A stretch of 64,000 bases of DNA from Adineta ricciae (taxonomy: Eukaryota > Rotifera > Eurotatoria > Adinetida > Adinetidae), in the NCBI GenBank assembly GCA_905250025.1, contig CAJNOJ010000008.1, forward strand, positions 558,001 through 622,000, read 5' to 3'. This document shows, piece after piece, positions 38,226 through 50,876 of the stretch. Position 1 is the first letter of the stretch; every line of letters begins with the position of its first letter. The translations under genes were made by a program, and so were the position numbers. Under the pieces are notes generated by a model, which ran no database searches, was not told the DNA's origin, and was given only the letters and a program-made list of their open reading frames with translations.

Positions 38226-40008
38226 ATGAGTTTTCGACCACCAATTGTGACATCAAAACAACGCAATCGAACTAATAATGCACGTCTTTATGCTTCCTTT
38301 TCTGAAGGAGTTGATGATAGTGCTATCCCGACAACGATGACGCCGCGGGACGTTTATCTCTATAGAGGTCTTGATAAAGATCTGTTAACACAAAAGCCGG
38401 CAACAAGTAGATGTAAGATCTATTGAATTTCAATATGCATTCAAAAAACAATAAAAGCGTGATTTCATTATTCTAGTACCGACTAGTCGCAGTAAAAGTA
38501 ATTTAACTGGCGAACTTCTCAAACGCTATAAACAAAGCATGGCACCGAGCCATCCTGCTTACCATTCTGCATTAACGATCGATGAAGCATTGAATCCACC
38601 TTGGGCTTTACAGTATAATGTTAAACGACAAGCAGCTACACCGAACTTTGTATCTAATGCAACGAATAGTACGTGCAAATAAGCATTTCTAATTGAAGAT
38701 CTGCATTCAGTGTAAAAAATCTCCATAGTTTAATATTTATATCACATGGATGAGTAATCAGGAAAGAATGAATGATGTATTCTATTATGAAGAGGAGCTG
38801 GGAAACGAATAAAGAGAATTTGTCAATTAATCATAGACACTTATTCTATTGCTTAACATTTCGACATAATAGCAATCATTTATTCTTTTCTTGTTTAGAG
38901 TTAACCTTAGAAGATTCAGCTCGTCGATTGCAGAGTGCACCGCTCGTTCGTTCACCTACTCCGCCTTCCATGTTGCATATTCCCGAGCCACGTCTTGAAA
39001 CCGTACCGACTCCGCCGGTAAAAACAACTGATGCATCACAAATGAAAACTCGTTCATCATCCGCCAACGGACACTACGATCGAAAAGATCCCACCGATCA
39101 GAAACAACGATATTCCGATAGTCAACCAGATCACATTTGTTCTTCACAAGATAACATGAAACTATCCGACGATAGGTGCCAACAATGTCCAAAATTAACA
39201 AACGACGAGCAACTCGAACGACCAGTTCAAATTATTTTCACTAAAACTGATCCATCGAGTATTCCTCCTCCACCTATATATGTCTACAAGAAGTCAGCGA
39301 CCTGGATTCCTGACGACAACTCTTCGTTGCCTTCACTACAAAGACTGATGGATCCGACTCCTGTTCCACTCAATCCGCATTACGTTCATCGTCCAGGTAT
39401 AGTCGCTGCTGACAATGGTGAGAAGAAAGTTGTAGCCAAGCCAACTCCACCAAGCAAAACAACAGCCAAGAATCGACGTAACAAAGAGAAACGAACCGAA
39501 CCATTAGTTGCTATTACTCAAGCACCACTCAAAACCAAATTATCCGTGGAAACTGAAGGTGTCAAATTAACTTATGATCCTCGTCTAACTCTTGACGATA
39601 AATCATCGAATCTTCAGAAATACTTCATTGATGGCCGCTTGTATTTAATCAAAGATCATCGTTATAACGTTCTAAATAACGTTGATCCTTCGACAATACA
39701 AAAAGTCAATCGACAACCAACGTAAGTGATGATTAATTGATCTTCATTTGACTTCCTCTGCTTTGATTTTTCCATCCATTAGTCTTTCAACACGTCCCAA
39801 ATATTATCAAACAGTATCGATTGATAAATATCAATTACCCAAGCCATCTTTCGAGATACATTATAACGCACCTGAAACCTTCTTTTACAATACCATGCCA
39901 AAATATCGACATCGCTACATAATTAATCCAAACTTCATCTCCGAAAATCTCAATGTGAATAAAGTATCATTAGGAGAACGTCCGCCAACAACGACAATTT
40001 ATGCATGA
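38226..40008 (+). CDS. Unrecognised Pro/Ser-rich hydrophilic protein
   Basis: Four exons, 38226-38412, 38477-38668, 38899-39721 and 39783-40008, join in phase to about 475 residues. There is no signal peptide or membrane helix. The N-terminal quarter is basic, with SRSKSNLTGELLKRYKQSM and PPWALQY; the middle is low-complexity, rich in Pro, Thr and Lys (SAPLVRSPTPPSMLHIPEPR, PPPPIYVYKKSA) with one CQQC pair; the C-terminal part is more structured and Tyr-rich (YFIDGRLYLIKDHRYNVLNN, FEIHYNAPETFFYNTMPKY). No family was recognised. The order of conserved-looking ends around a disordered middle suggests a scaffold or cytoskeletal protein, but that is a guess. Confidence 0.7.
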
Positions 40009-42614
40009 AAATAAGACTAATCTGTATTTTTCTCGTGAGTTTTGTATAAGAAAGAAAAGAAGATGCCCTCCATTATCTTGCTTCTCATCATCTTGCTGAA
40101 GACATCTGATGCATTGATACATAACAGACGAAAAAGCCTCAACCTTGAGCAAGCAGTGTGCGAGAAAAAGTGTTAACATCTGTTAGTCATATATGCAAAA
40201 TACTATAATATTTAGATCTATTCATATATTTATCTCTAACATCATTATGTTTTCAGTTAATTGATAAGAGATTTCAATTATTTGTTTTCATGTAAACATG
40301 ATTCAGATTCAGTTCTAGTTTTTTGTTTTGTCATTCCCTTCTTAAGGAAATGTGTGCTTGGACAAACTAAGGGTAACATATGTGATGACAATTTGATCTG
40401 GAGACTTTGCTGATAAAAAGAAGTCGAGTCAATAGAGTTTTCATCTCGCTTATTATATTCTATATGTGCCACTAGGCGTTCTGTAGTTTTCGGATATGGA
40501 CTCGTCGTAGCACTCTACTAAATAATTTTAGCAGAAGAATGGAACGAGAGAGAGAGAGAGGAAGAGGAAAGAAAAAGATGCAAGGAATGGAAAATAACTT
40601 GAAGATCTGCAATGAGAGAACGAGGAGAAAAATGTAGATGACAAAGAATGAAGAGAGCAGAGAAAATGTTGATTGAAAAACTATTAGAATAAAAAACTGA
40701 CAATTTAGTTCTTCTCTCTTGTTTTTAGTCTATTAACTCTTCATAATTTCAAATGACACCTGTCTTTTTTCTCTTCAAACATAAAAAACGCCACACGACG
40801 GATAATATACACTGAGTACTGACAATTTGTAATAGTCGCGCCGCAAAAGCCTCTTTCGACAACACAGTTGTTCTTTTATTTCCGCGCGCTTTCTTATTTC
40901 ATGTGTCCATCCGAGCAGAAACTACGTAAAGTCAATGTAGGCTAACTTGAGGCAAATCTTTTCTCAGTAATATTAAAATTGATAACTGTAGGTCGTCGAA
41001 ATACTCCTGACTTTGTGCCGTTTTGTTTTCAAACAACCTTTTCCGACACTTCCGCAGTCAGTGTCACGGACATTTGGGCGACGAAACCTATTCTATTTCT
41101 CCGATAAATTTATGTTCCTGTTGGTATAATCGAGAAGAAAAAAGAAAAAAGGCAACAACACTCACAAGTAAGTACGCCGGATGTGAAAATTCTTTATGAT
41201 CACACCGTTTTTCAAGAATATTCTTTACAAATTTTCTAGTCGAAAGAATTAATGAGATTTCAATTTTAGCGGAATATTAACTAAACATCGTCTTTCCTTT
41301 GTATTCCTATAAATAATCAAATGACGTCAGATGCATGAACGTAGATGAGAACATTCCTTCCCCTGCGAACTGAAGAAAAGTTTTCAACGGTAATGTTATT
41401 TTCTGAAACAAACTTGAGCATGGTCACGGAAATTTGAGCTGAATCTTTCAACATGTTCTCATATTAGTTGTTAATGAAATGGAAACACCTGTGTATGACT
41501 AGGTCCAATCCAATTAGTTTTTCCTTTTTCTCTTCGCGTACTAAGTGAATTTTTTTCAAAGAGAAAACAAGAATTTTAGCAACAAAACCGAGCACCTGTG
41601 AACAAATAACCTGCGCGTTTATTGGCTCGTGTTCGCTTTCGCAACAAAGACGCAGTGCACCAGTGACAGTTTTTTTTTATCCTGAAAAGATCTTCATTTT
41701 CTCTTCTGCAACACATATGTATGTTTATATATTCCGTCATGTTATTACGATTAATTTCCTCGAAGTCCTAACATTTTTTTCAGTTCATTGCTCACGTAAA
41801 AAGTAAATGTCAGTCTCGGTTTTTTTCTCATTACTGTCGCTAACAATATGTTGCTTGATTAGAGAGAGACCCGATATTTCCTGTAATTTTATACGATTGA
41901 ATCTTCCATCAAAGCAGAAAAAGAAGATGATGATGAAGAATGAAAATAGTCATTTTCTTAATAAAGTCGAGTTTAGTTTATTTAATTATTAATCATCACT
42001 ATTGTGATCTGCTCATATTCAATAGAATCATTGAGAGCATCTTGTGATCTATTAATAAAGTTCGATAACAAAATCACGAAGAAGAAGAAGAAATGTCCTG
42101 TTAAAAAGTGAATCTTTACAAGCCGTGGAAGGATTTCAGTCTTCGATGTTACTCTCGTAATCTTGGTTGATCTCTTTTTCCTCTCTCTACCATCTGTCGT
42201 TGAAATCAGGCTGATGGAAGATCTTCTTTTTCGAACTTGACAGTGACACATAAAGATGACGCTTTATATATCTTCAGAAAGGCCAAAAACAACTACGAAT
42301 CGAGGATAAAATTACATAGAGGGATATTATTATAAGCTTATCGATTTTCTACTTTAAGAAACGAGAGAATTCTCCGAAGATTTGCAAAGATGTGAAATTG
42401 TTTGTTACGAGACAAATAAAAAAGAGTAGCTCTAATTTTTGTATTTCCCCATAGATTGAAAAGCCAGTGATGATTACTAGAAAGAAAATGTTTTAATTGA
42501 GTTTCCAGTCGTTTCTGTTTTTTTCGTCTCAAAGATACATTCGAATTGAGAATGAAACCATCTGTTACAAATCTGTATTGTATTTGAAGATAAAAATGTA
42601 AAATGATATAAACG
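40009..42614. other. Spacer with no recognised gene
   Basis: About 2.6 kb, AT-rich with GA/CT-rich stretches (for example a GA run near 40545-40560). No splice-linked open frames or conserved motifs were seen. Confidence 0.55.
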
Positions 42615-44473
42615 ATGGATCCAACAGCACATGCTACATCACAGCCATCAACTACAGATCAATTTGGTGCAAAACTGAAAGATGCTTGTATGATATTTCG
42701 ATTCTACTCGAGTATCGTGCTCGTTATCGTTGGTAAGAAGATCTTTAAATTCATTGTATTTCTTTTATTCAACTGGTACAGTCCGTATTGACACGTCAAT
42801 TGTGGCAATGCACCTGTACCCAGTTGAATTTTCGCATCGTATTGTCTGAGTTAAGCATGCATTAGTTCTCTTTTCTATTTTTAGGAATGATCGGCTCATT
42901 ACTTTCAATAAAAGTCTTTTCATCAACAAAGATTCGACGGAACTCATCGAATGAATATTTAATAACAAGTAGAACATCATGCTTTTTTTAAAACTGCTTT
43001 CAAAAAAATTTTACATCTAGTGAGCTTTATTGTGGCTTTACTTCTATTCAATTTCTTCTGTGACGAAGTTCTACGATCAATCGTACATGACTTTAATGTT
43101 GATTTACCATTAAACCTAATCGACTTATCAGGCCCCCTTTGTAAATGTAAGTTTATAATAGCATTAGAGGAGAAAAGGATTAACATCCAAATCGGAAAGA
43201 GTTGGTTTCACTCAAACATCTAATCAACAGGAAAAAAACAAAAGACTGAAATGTATCGAATGAAGGATATTATTACTTAAAAGACACGAAGGGGATTTTG
43301 TCCGCATTGAAAAAAGTCCTTTTTCTAACGAAGGGCCTTCTATTGGTTTACAAAACATTTATTTTTGTCTCTTGGTTTAATTGATTTCAAGTACCGACTT
43401 TGTCAATATGACGATTGTTTGAAAGACTAGCTGACGTGTGTGTGTGCATACTCAGCAGAGAACTGCAAATATATTTCTTTTCTTGTTTAGGTTCAACGTA
43501 TTTTCGTCACACATTGCGCTTTGCTGCACATTGGATTGTTGTTGCATTTACATTAGAACGTCTTATTGTCGTCTATTTTCCTTTACAAACATCTGTCTTG
43601 TGCAATCCACGAAGTGCACGGCGAATCTGCTTCGTTATCCTCGTTCTCTCCTTTCTTCTCCCATTTTATTCATTCATTATGTCCGATGTCATTGAAAATA
43701 AGAACCATAATTTACTCGAATGTGATATAATGGATAAATTCAATCGAATTTATTTCTATTTGACCATTATTTATGGTAATTTAACATTGACATTTCCCAT
43801 TTGCATTGTTTGTATCGTCAATATTTTAACTGTTCGCCAATTATTACGCGCTGGCCGTCTGAGGAAAAAACAACAGCAGTTGCGACAAACAAAAAAAATT
43901 GATAGCGCAAATAAAGAATATGTAAATATGATTGTCAAGAATCAATTAGAAAACGATAAAGTCACATGGATGCTCGTTGTTATCTCGATCACGTTCGGAA
44001 TATTAAACTTTCCCTATTTTATTCTCTGGCTAGTCACTTGTATCATACGCGTGCGCGGCAAAAGACCATCGGACTATATGGAATCAGCGAAAATGGTCGC
44101 TGAAGTGTTTTATTTGCTCAATTATAGTTTGTACTTCTTTCTCTATGTGATTTCTCGACGAAGTTTTCGTAAAGTTCTGATCGAAAAGATGCGCTGGCGT
44201 TGTGACTGTTTCGATCAATGGCGTTTGAACGAAATGCGTCTCGATAGCACAGTACGTTCTCAGCAATCGCCCAAGCCAACGGCCATATACAATGGCATGA
44301 CTAACACAAGTTTCACTAGTCGAACATCGATAACACATTTACGAATGAGTTCAATGCGTCGTGGACAAATGAATCAAAACTCGAAAAAACTTCCAAGTGA
44401 TCGTTTGTATTCATTGGTTATAGCTGAAGATGTCAACGGAAATGGTTCGAACAGCGTCGGAAATGCTGTTTGA
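42615..44473 (+). CDS. Rhodopsin-family (class A) G-protein-coupled receptor, peptide-receptor type
   Basis: Four exons, 42615-42732, 42885-42968, 43021-43146 and 43491-44473, all splitting in phase 1, give 436 residues. TM1 spans the first junction (SIVLVIVG/GMIGSLLSI); TM2 is FIVALLLFNFFCDEV; LCKC at the start of TM3 supplies the extracellular disulfide Cys. TM3 ends TLERLIVVYFPLQ (DRY replaced by ERL); TM7 is LLNYSLYFFLYVISRRSF, where NPxxY reads NYSLYFFLY, as in many invertebrate peptide receptors. The third loop is basic (RLRKKQQQLRQTKK) and the 120-residue tail is Ser/Arg-rich. The ligand cannot be told. Similar orphan receptors are very numerous in rotifers (from general knowledge). 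Confidence 0.85.
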
Positions 44474-46185
44474 ATTCAGTGTGCAATGTTTCTTTTTCTT
44501 TCTAGCGTTTCGTTCTTTCATGTCTTGTAATCAAGTTAAATGTGCTCGATCTACGTTTTGTTGGGCTTTTTGCAAAAAAACAAAAATAAATTAAAGACTT
44601 GTTCAGATAAAATACCATTTGAGTCGATCAAGCAGAATGAAGAAGGCACTCGAGATTGAAAATGTCAAAATACGCCCGTTCAAAACGTTTGTTTTCTTCC
44701 AACTAAATGAAGCTAAGTATGAGAAAAAGAATTAAAAATCTAACGGAACATTATGAATTCAATATTTCCCTGATACTATAAATAGCTAAACTACAATTCC
44801 TGCTTTTGTCGAGCGCGTTCTTTAGAAGTTGAATAAACGTTTTCTCTCACGCAACAAAAGTTTACGCTGAATTGAATTATAATTTGTCGGTGTCTTATTT
44901 CTTCCATCGTCGTTGTCATTCGTTTTTCGAATGCAACAACGATGGAATAATACATGTTCAAGAGTGTTCTTCATCTTGGTCAACTATCGAGAAGTCATCG
45001 GGGATTGAATAGTGATCCGTTATCACGACGAGTGTCATCTTAAAGACGACAATACACAGCAGGTATCCAAGTGTTAACGACGATCATTTCTCCTCTCTCT
45101 CTCTTCTCGTTTGACGCAATCAAAATGGACAAGTCAAGACGATGTTATACATGTATACGCTCACCCTCAATCCCTCTAGGCGTAGTTGTCTTAACAATCA
45201 ACATAATTTTGAAAAAAAAAGATTATACAGTTCGTTATCTCTTCATATACAGTTTAATTAGAGATGCAAAGCATAAAAAATGAAAAAAACTTTTTTTTGT
45301 ATAACGCATCAAGCCGTTAGTAGTTTCTCTTTTCGCCTTGTATTCAATCATTAGCAATTGATGTACATAAATAGACACGTTTGACATTTGCATCGAACCA
45401 TGTTTCGTTCAAGATAGATACATAGTAAGTAGCTTAGATGAAGATGAACGCTTTTTTTTCCTCTCATTTACTCGTTTGCTATGCAAACAAACAGCATGTG
45501 TGAATATCGATTAGTAGTCAACTCGTTTCGTTCCGGTGATTTGCTTGCTGTTGTCTATGTGCGTGCTGATTTTCTCATTCATACAAATTTCGGATAGTCG
45601 AATGTTGTAAACGATGCCCAACACTAATACACGAACGAGTGAAGAAGCTTTCGTGATTTATTGATAAGATGATCAGTGAAGTGTCACAGCGAAGGAGAAT
45701 GTGGACATCATCGTTTTGTTTATTATCAGTTGTTTTTTAATGTGTGAAATTTGAAACAAAATATCTTTTCTTTTTCATTTGTTGATGCTCCTTGACACAT
45801 TCAATGTCTCTTCTTTTCCGGACAAATACTCATCTTCAATATTCAATTAATCGCAACGATCAATATCGAAATCAATTTTAAAAAAAGAGAGCAACAAACG
45901 AATCCAAACAACTAACTATTTGTATACTGTTCACTTATTTTTTCGCACTTTCGAAACACTTGATAACCCACTGTTCCGGTCCCCTCCTCACCATTGTGCT
46001 ATTGAGTCATCAACAAGTGAACTACGAATGTGCTGTCTGGTGTAATTTTCACTTGGTAATTCATCGCGATGAAATGAAACAATGTTGCCGAATTATTAAA
46101 TTTAAGTCGAGTGTTATCTCCGAAATGTTCAAAGCACATAAATATCGAAAGTGAATAATTTATTTGACGTGTTCTCTATTCTTAG
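44474..46185. other. Spacer with a strong hairpin; may hold the 5' exon of the Ovo gene
   Basis: About 1.7 kb. A near-perfect 20-bp inverted repeat lies at 44902-44947. The missing start exon of the downstream Ovo gene should be here or further upstream, but I could not identify it. Confidence 0.5.
44902..44947. repeat. 20-bp inverted repeat with 5-base loop
   Basis: The left arm TTCCATCGTCGTTGTCATTCG and right arm CGAATGCAACAACGATGGAA pair along their whole length with one wobble-type mismatch and one bulge, around a TTTTT loop. Could be a structured RNA or a remnant of a mobile element. Confidence 0.75.
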
Positions 46186-47596
<1,411 letters not shown>

Positions 47597-47689
47597 CATT
47601 TTGTTTTTTCTTTGTGTTATTAAATTTATCGTTTCATTATTGACAAATCTATGTGTAGAAATTTCCATGACTTTTCTCTATTCAGTTTA

Positions 47690-47695
47690 AATAAA
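47690..47695 (+). terminator. Polyadenylation signal AATAAA, Ovo gene
   Basis: Canonical AATAAA about 94 bases after the Ovo stop codon; the rest of the 700-base spacer to the next gene is featureless apart from a CAG repeat. Confidence 0.55.
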
Positions 47696-48162
47696 ACACT
47701 ACTAAAACTGATCGATTTCCAGTTGATTTGTCATAATGCGTCATAGGAGTATACTGCTGCTACGGATTATTCACGGAATAATATAGAAAGTATGCCCTGA
47801 AGTGACATTATTTACTGCGTTTGATATTTTCTGTTCTATTAAATCAATCAGAAGATCTTCGAAATACACTAATGATATCTTTATTGCACATCTGCGAAAG
47901 CAATTTATCTTCCGAGTGACTGCTTGCTTTTTGCAAACAGATGCACAATGCTGGCGACGAAAACAACTACCGCCATCTATCGAGCTTTTTCCGAGTATTT
48001 TCCAATGACATTTTATCGATATGTTTTCGAAGATTTTCGGTGAGTTTTCTTTTGAAATGAACTTAAAATATTTTTGGATTCACATCAAAGATTTCGATTG
48101 GCTTTTTTGGATTAGCCATCGATGATTTCTTCCATATAATTGATTATTCATCTTTCTTGAGG

Positions 48163-48180
48163 CAGCAGCAGCAGCAGCAG
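48163..48180 (+). repeat. (CAG)6 triplet repeat
   Basis: Six CAG units about 120 bases upstream of the PIP4K2 start codon, probably in its leader or promoter. Confidence 0.85.
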
Positions 48181-48298
48181 CACACCAAGCAAAGACATAA
48201 AAAGGATCGAAAAAAAACAAATCCTCAAGTATTTCCTGTTTCTTCTCTTATTCCTTCGTATCGAATAGATTGTCAATCGGCATTCCAAACGACAATTA

Positions 48299-50241
48299 AT
48301 GGAAGGACACAAGATAAAAACCAAGTCGAAATTCAAAGTACGCCATCAGAAACACAAACTGTTTCGTGCCAATGATCCTCTACTATCTGTACTCATGTGG
48401 GGCGTTAACTTCACTGTAAGTCATTCTTTGCTATTGAGCCGAGCCAAACATATTGCATTTAGATTCATGAGTTGGAAACTGTCAATATTCCAGTTATGCT
48501 TTTGCCTGAGCATTTCAAAGCATACGTGAAGATTCGTATTGACAACCAAAATTTTAACAAGTGCGCATCGACAGCTGCGGGAAGGCGTTCAAAGGAAGCT
48601 GTATGAATTTGATTTTCTATTTAGGGAAGTTATGCCAAGTCATTTTAAAGTCAAAGAGTACTGTCCACTTGTATTCCGGGCCTTTCGAGAATACTGGAAA
48701 GTACACGATAATAGCTTTCGAGTAAGTTAATTGTTCGTGAATAATTTCATGCAAACGGTTGATGTGAATTCATTTAGGATTCTCTTACGGAACCCCCAAT
48801 ACCTTTAAATGAAGTCAACAAATCAAATATAACGTATTATCAATCATATGATCGTCGTTTTGTACTTAAATGCATTTCAAAAGAAGATGTTGAACAAATT
48901 CATAATATTCTACCAGAATATCACAGAGTTAGTATCATATGTTCCTTCGGAATCGGAAGTATTTACAATGAACTAACTAGTTTAATCATGTTTTTGTTTG
49001 TCTTGGTTTACGATACTGATGAAATCTTTAAAATATGAGGAAAAGATATGTAATTACATCCGATAGCATTCGTTTCTTCATTTTGCAAGAAAACCATTCT
49101 TTTCACCAGATGAACCTACAGACATCACTTTCTGTATTGAGAAGAATTGTCACGAAACGTAGAACGTCGAGAGTCATTATATCCGGAACTAATTTGCTCG
49201 AGTCAATCAATGAAAATAATGACGTTTATTTTCTCGATTTTCTAGTACATTGTCGAAACTCAAGGTGACACATTACTTCCTCATTATTATGCTATGTACA
49301 GATTAACCGTTGATGATAAAGAGAATTATATCTTAGTTATGCGAAATATTTTATCAAGCAAATTAAAGATTCATTATAAATATGATGTTAAAGTAAGTCG
49401 AATAAGAGAGAGAGAGAGGGAGGGAGGAAGCATGTCATTAAACTGTTTTTTTTCTGTCAAGGGTTCAACTGTTGACCGTAGTGCGTCGGATAAGGAAAAA
49501 TTAAGTCCATGTCCAACATTGAAAGACAATGATTTCTTGGAAAAAAAACGCATTATCGAATTGGGCCTTGATCAAAAGAGCGTCTTCATGGAAAGACTCA
49601 AGCGTGATGTTGATGTAAGTTAGATACTTCGTTCGAAATAGCAAATTAACTATATCGTTATTTCAGTTTCTTGTCAATCAACACAAAATGGGCTACTCCT
49701 TATTAATTGGTATTCATGATCTTGACCAAGGTGGTGTTGGTAAGGAGAAAATTTTGAAAGATATGTGAAGAAAAACGTGACGTTTGGTTATTCTAGAACG
49801 CGAACGAAGATTATCAGGTGTTGATATGAATACATCGGATCTATCTGGAAATGATTCGTCAGATGGATCAGGTAAGCGATGCTTTTGTTTCCATATACAA
49901 GATTACGTTCATTGCGCTTTTCTTCGATTTAATAGAAAGTCCAACACAAATAAACGATGACAGTTCTTTCGATGAACCATTTCGAATGCGAAGTGCTGAA
50001 TGTAAGTGTCAAGAATCTAATCGTTTCGTCATTGCATTGTTGTGTTCTTTCAGCATCAACACGTCGAGAATTATATAATCTTGGTATAATCGATATTTTA
50101 ACAAACTATGGAATGAAGAAGAAGAGCGCACACGTGGCAAAAACGAAACTATCAGGTTCGGATGCAGATGGCATATCAACTGTTCGACCGGAGATCTATG
50201 CACGACGTTTTCTTGACTTCATTGATAAACATTTTATTTAA
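48299..50241 (+). CDS. PIP4K2: Phosphatidylinositol-5-phosphate 4-kinase type 2, catalytic-loop Asp changed to Gly
   Basis: Ten exons, 48299-48415, 48463-48560, 48625-48721, 48778-48927, 49246-49392, 49462-49614, 49667-49739, 49797-49871, 49936-50001 and 50054-50241, give 387 residues. Family blocks are KLFRANDPLLSVLMWGVN, IPVMLLPEHFKAYVKIRIDN, MPSHFKVKEYCP, DKEKLSPCPTLKDNDFL, SLLIGIHDL, and the C-terminal IIDILTNYGMKKKSAHVAK with the metal-binding Asp and activation loop. The ATP-binding Lys is kept (RRFVLK). The catalytic MDYSLL motif reads MGYSLL (Gly263), and the Gly-rich loop before the Lys is replaced (KSNITYYQSYD). YILVMRN resembles the low-activity 2C isoform. The enzyme class phosphorylates PI5P to PI(4,5)P2; this copy is probably weakly active or inactive. 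Confidence 0.93.
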
Positions 50242-50876
50242 GATTTTGTATTTTATCTTTGCAATAGCGCTCCCCATTCGTGTTCTGTTCGTACAGTGTG
50301 TTTGAATGTTTGAATTCCGGTTGTACGTGTATGGCGTTCATTTATTTCTTTGTTTATTTCCTACTGGAGAATTATTCTTTGTTCGAAATGCATGCGCGCG
50401 AGTAGTTCTAGTCATCTACAACTCTCTATTACACACGAGTTCTTTTTCGTCTTCTCCTCCTTTTTATTCAGTTATGTTTCACTGTGGTTAATTGAATATA
50501 CATATTCGATGTTTTGTGTAAAAGCGTTTGCGCCTTTCCTTCTTCTTCTCTTTTTTCTTCTTCTATATACATATATATCTAACACACGGTCAGTTCTTTG
50601 GATTGAAAACTTAAATACATATACATATATATATAGATATATATTTATCAAAATGGTAGTTTTTTTCTTGATGTTCGAAAACACGAAAAGGTCTGCTGGC
50701 GAGAGAGAATATGAATCATGTACGCTCTTTTACGTTCTGTGTACCAGTGTCGTGCTTTTTATTCGAAAAGTGCGTTGAAATCTGGCGACGTGGATAGTGT
50801 CTGCTCGCATATAAACAGCTTGTTGTAACACGTTTTCTCTATAGAAACTGTCTCTTCGTGTTTTAGTATTGAACGA
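50242..50876. other. Spacer upstream of the PEP-synthase-like gene
   Basis: Pyrimidine-rich, with AT runs near 50570 and 50625-50645. An acceptor-like GTGTTTTAG 12 bases before the next ATG suggests a 5' leader intron for the downstream gene. Confidence 0.45.
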
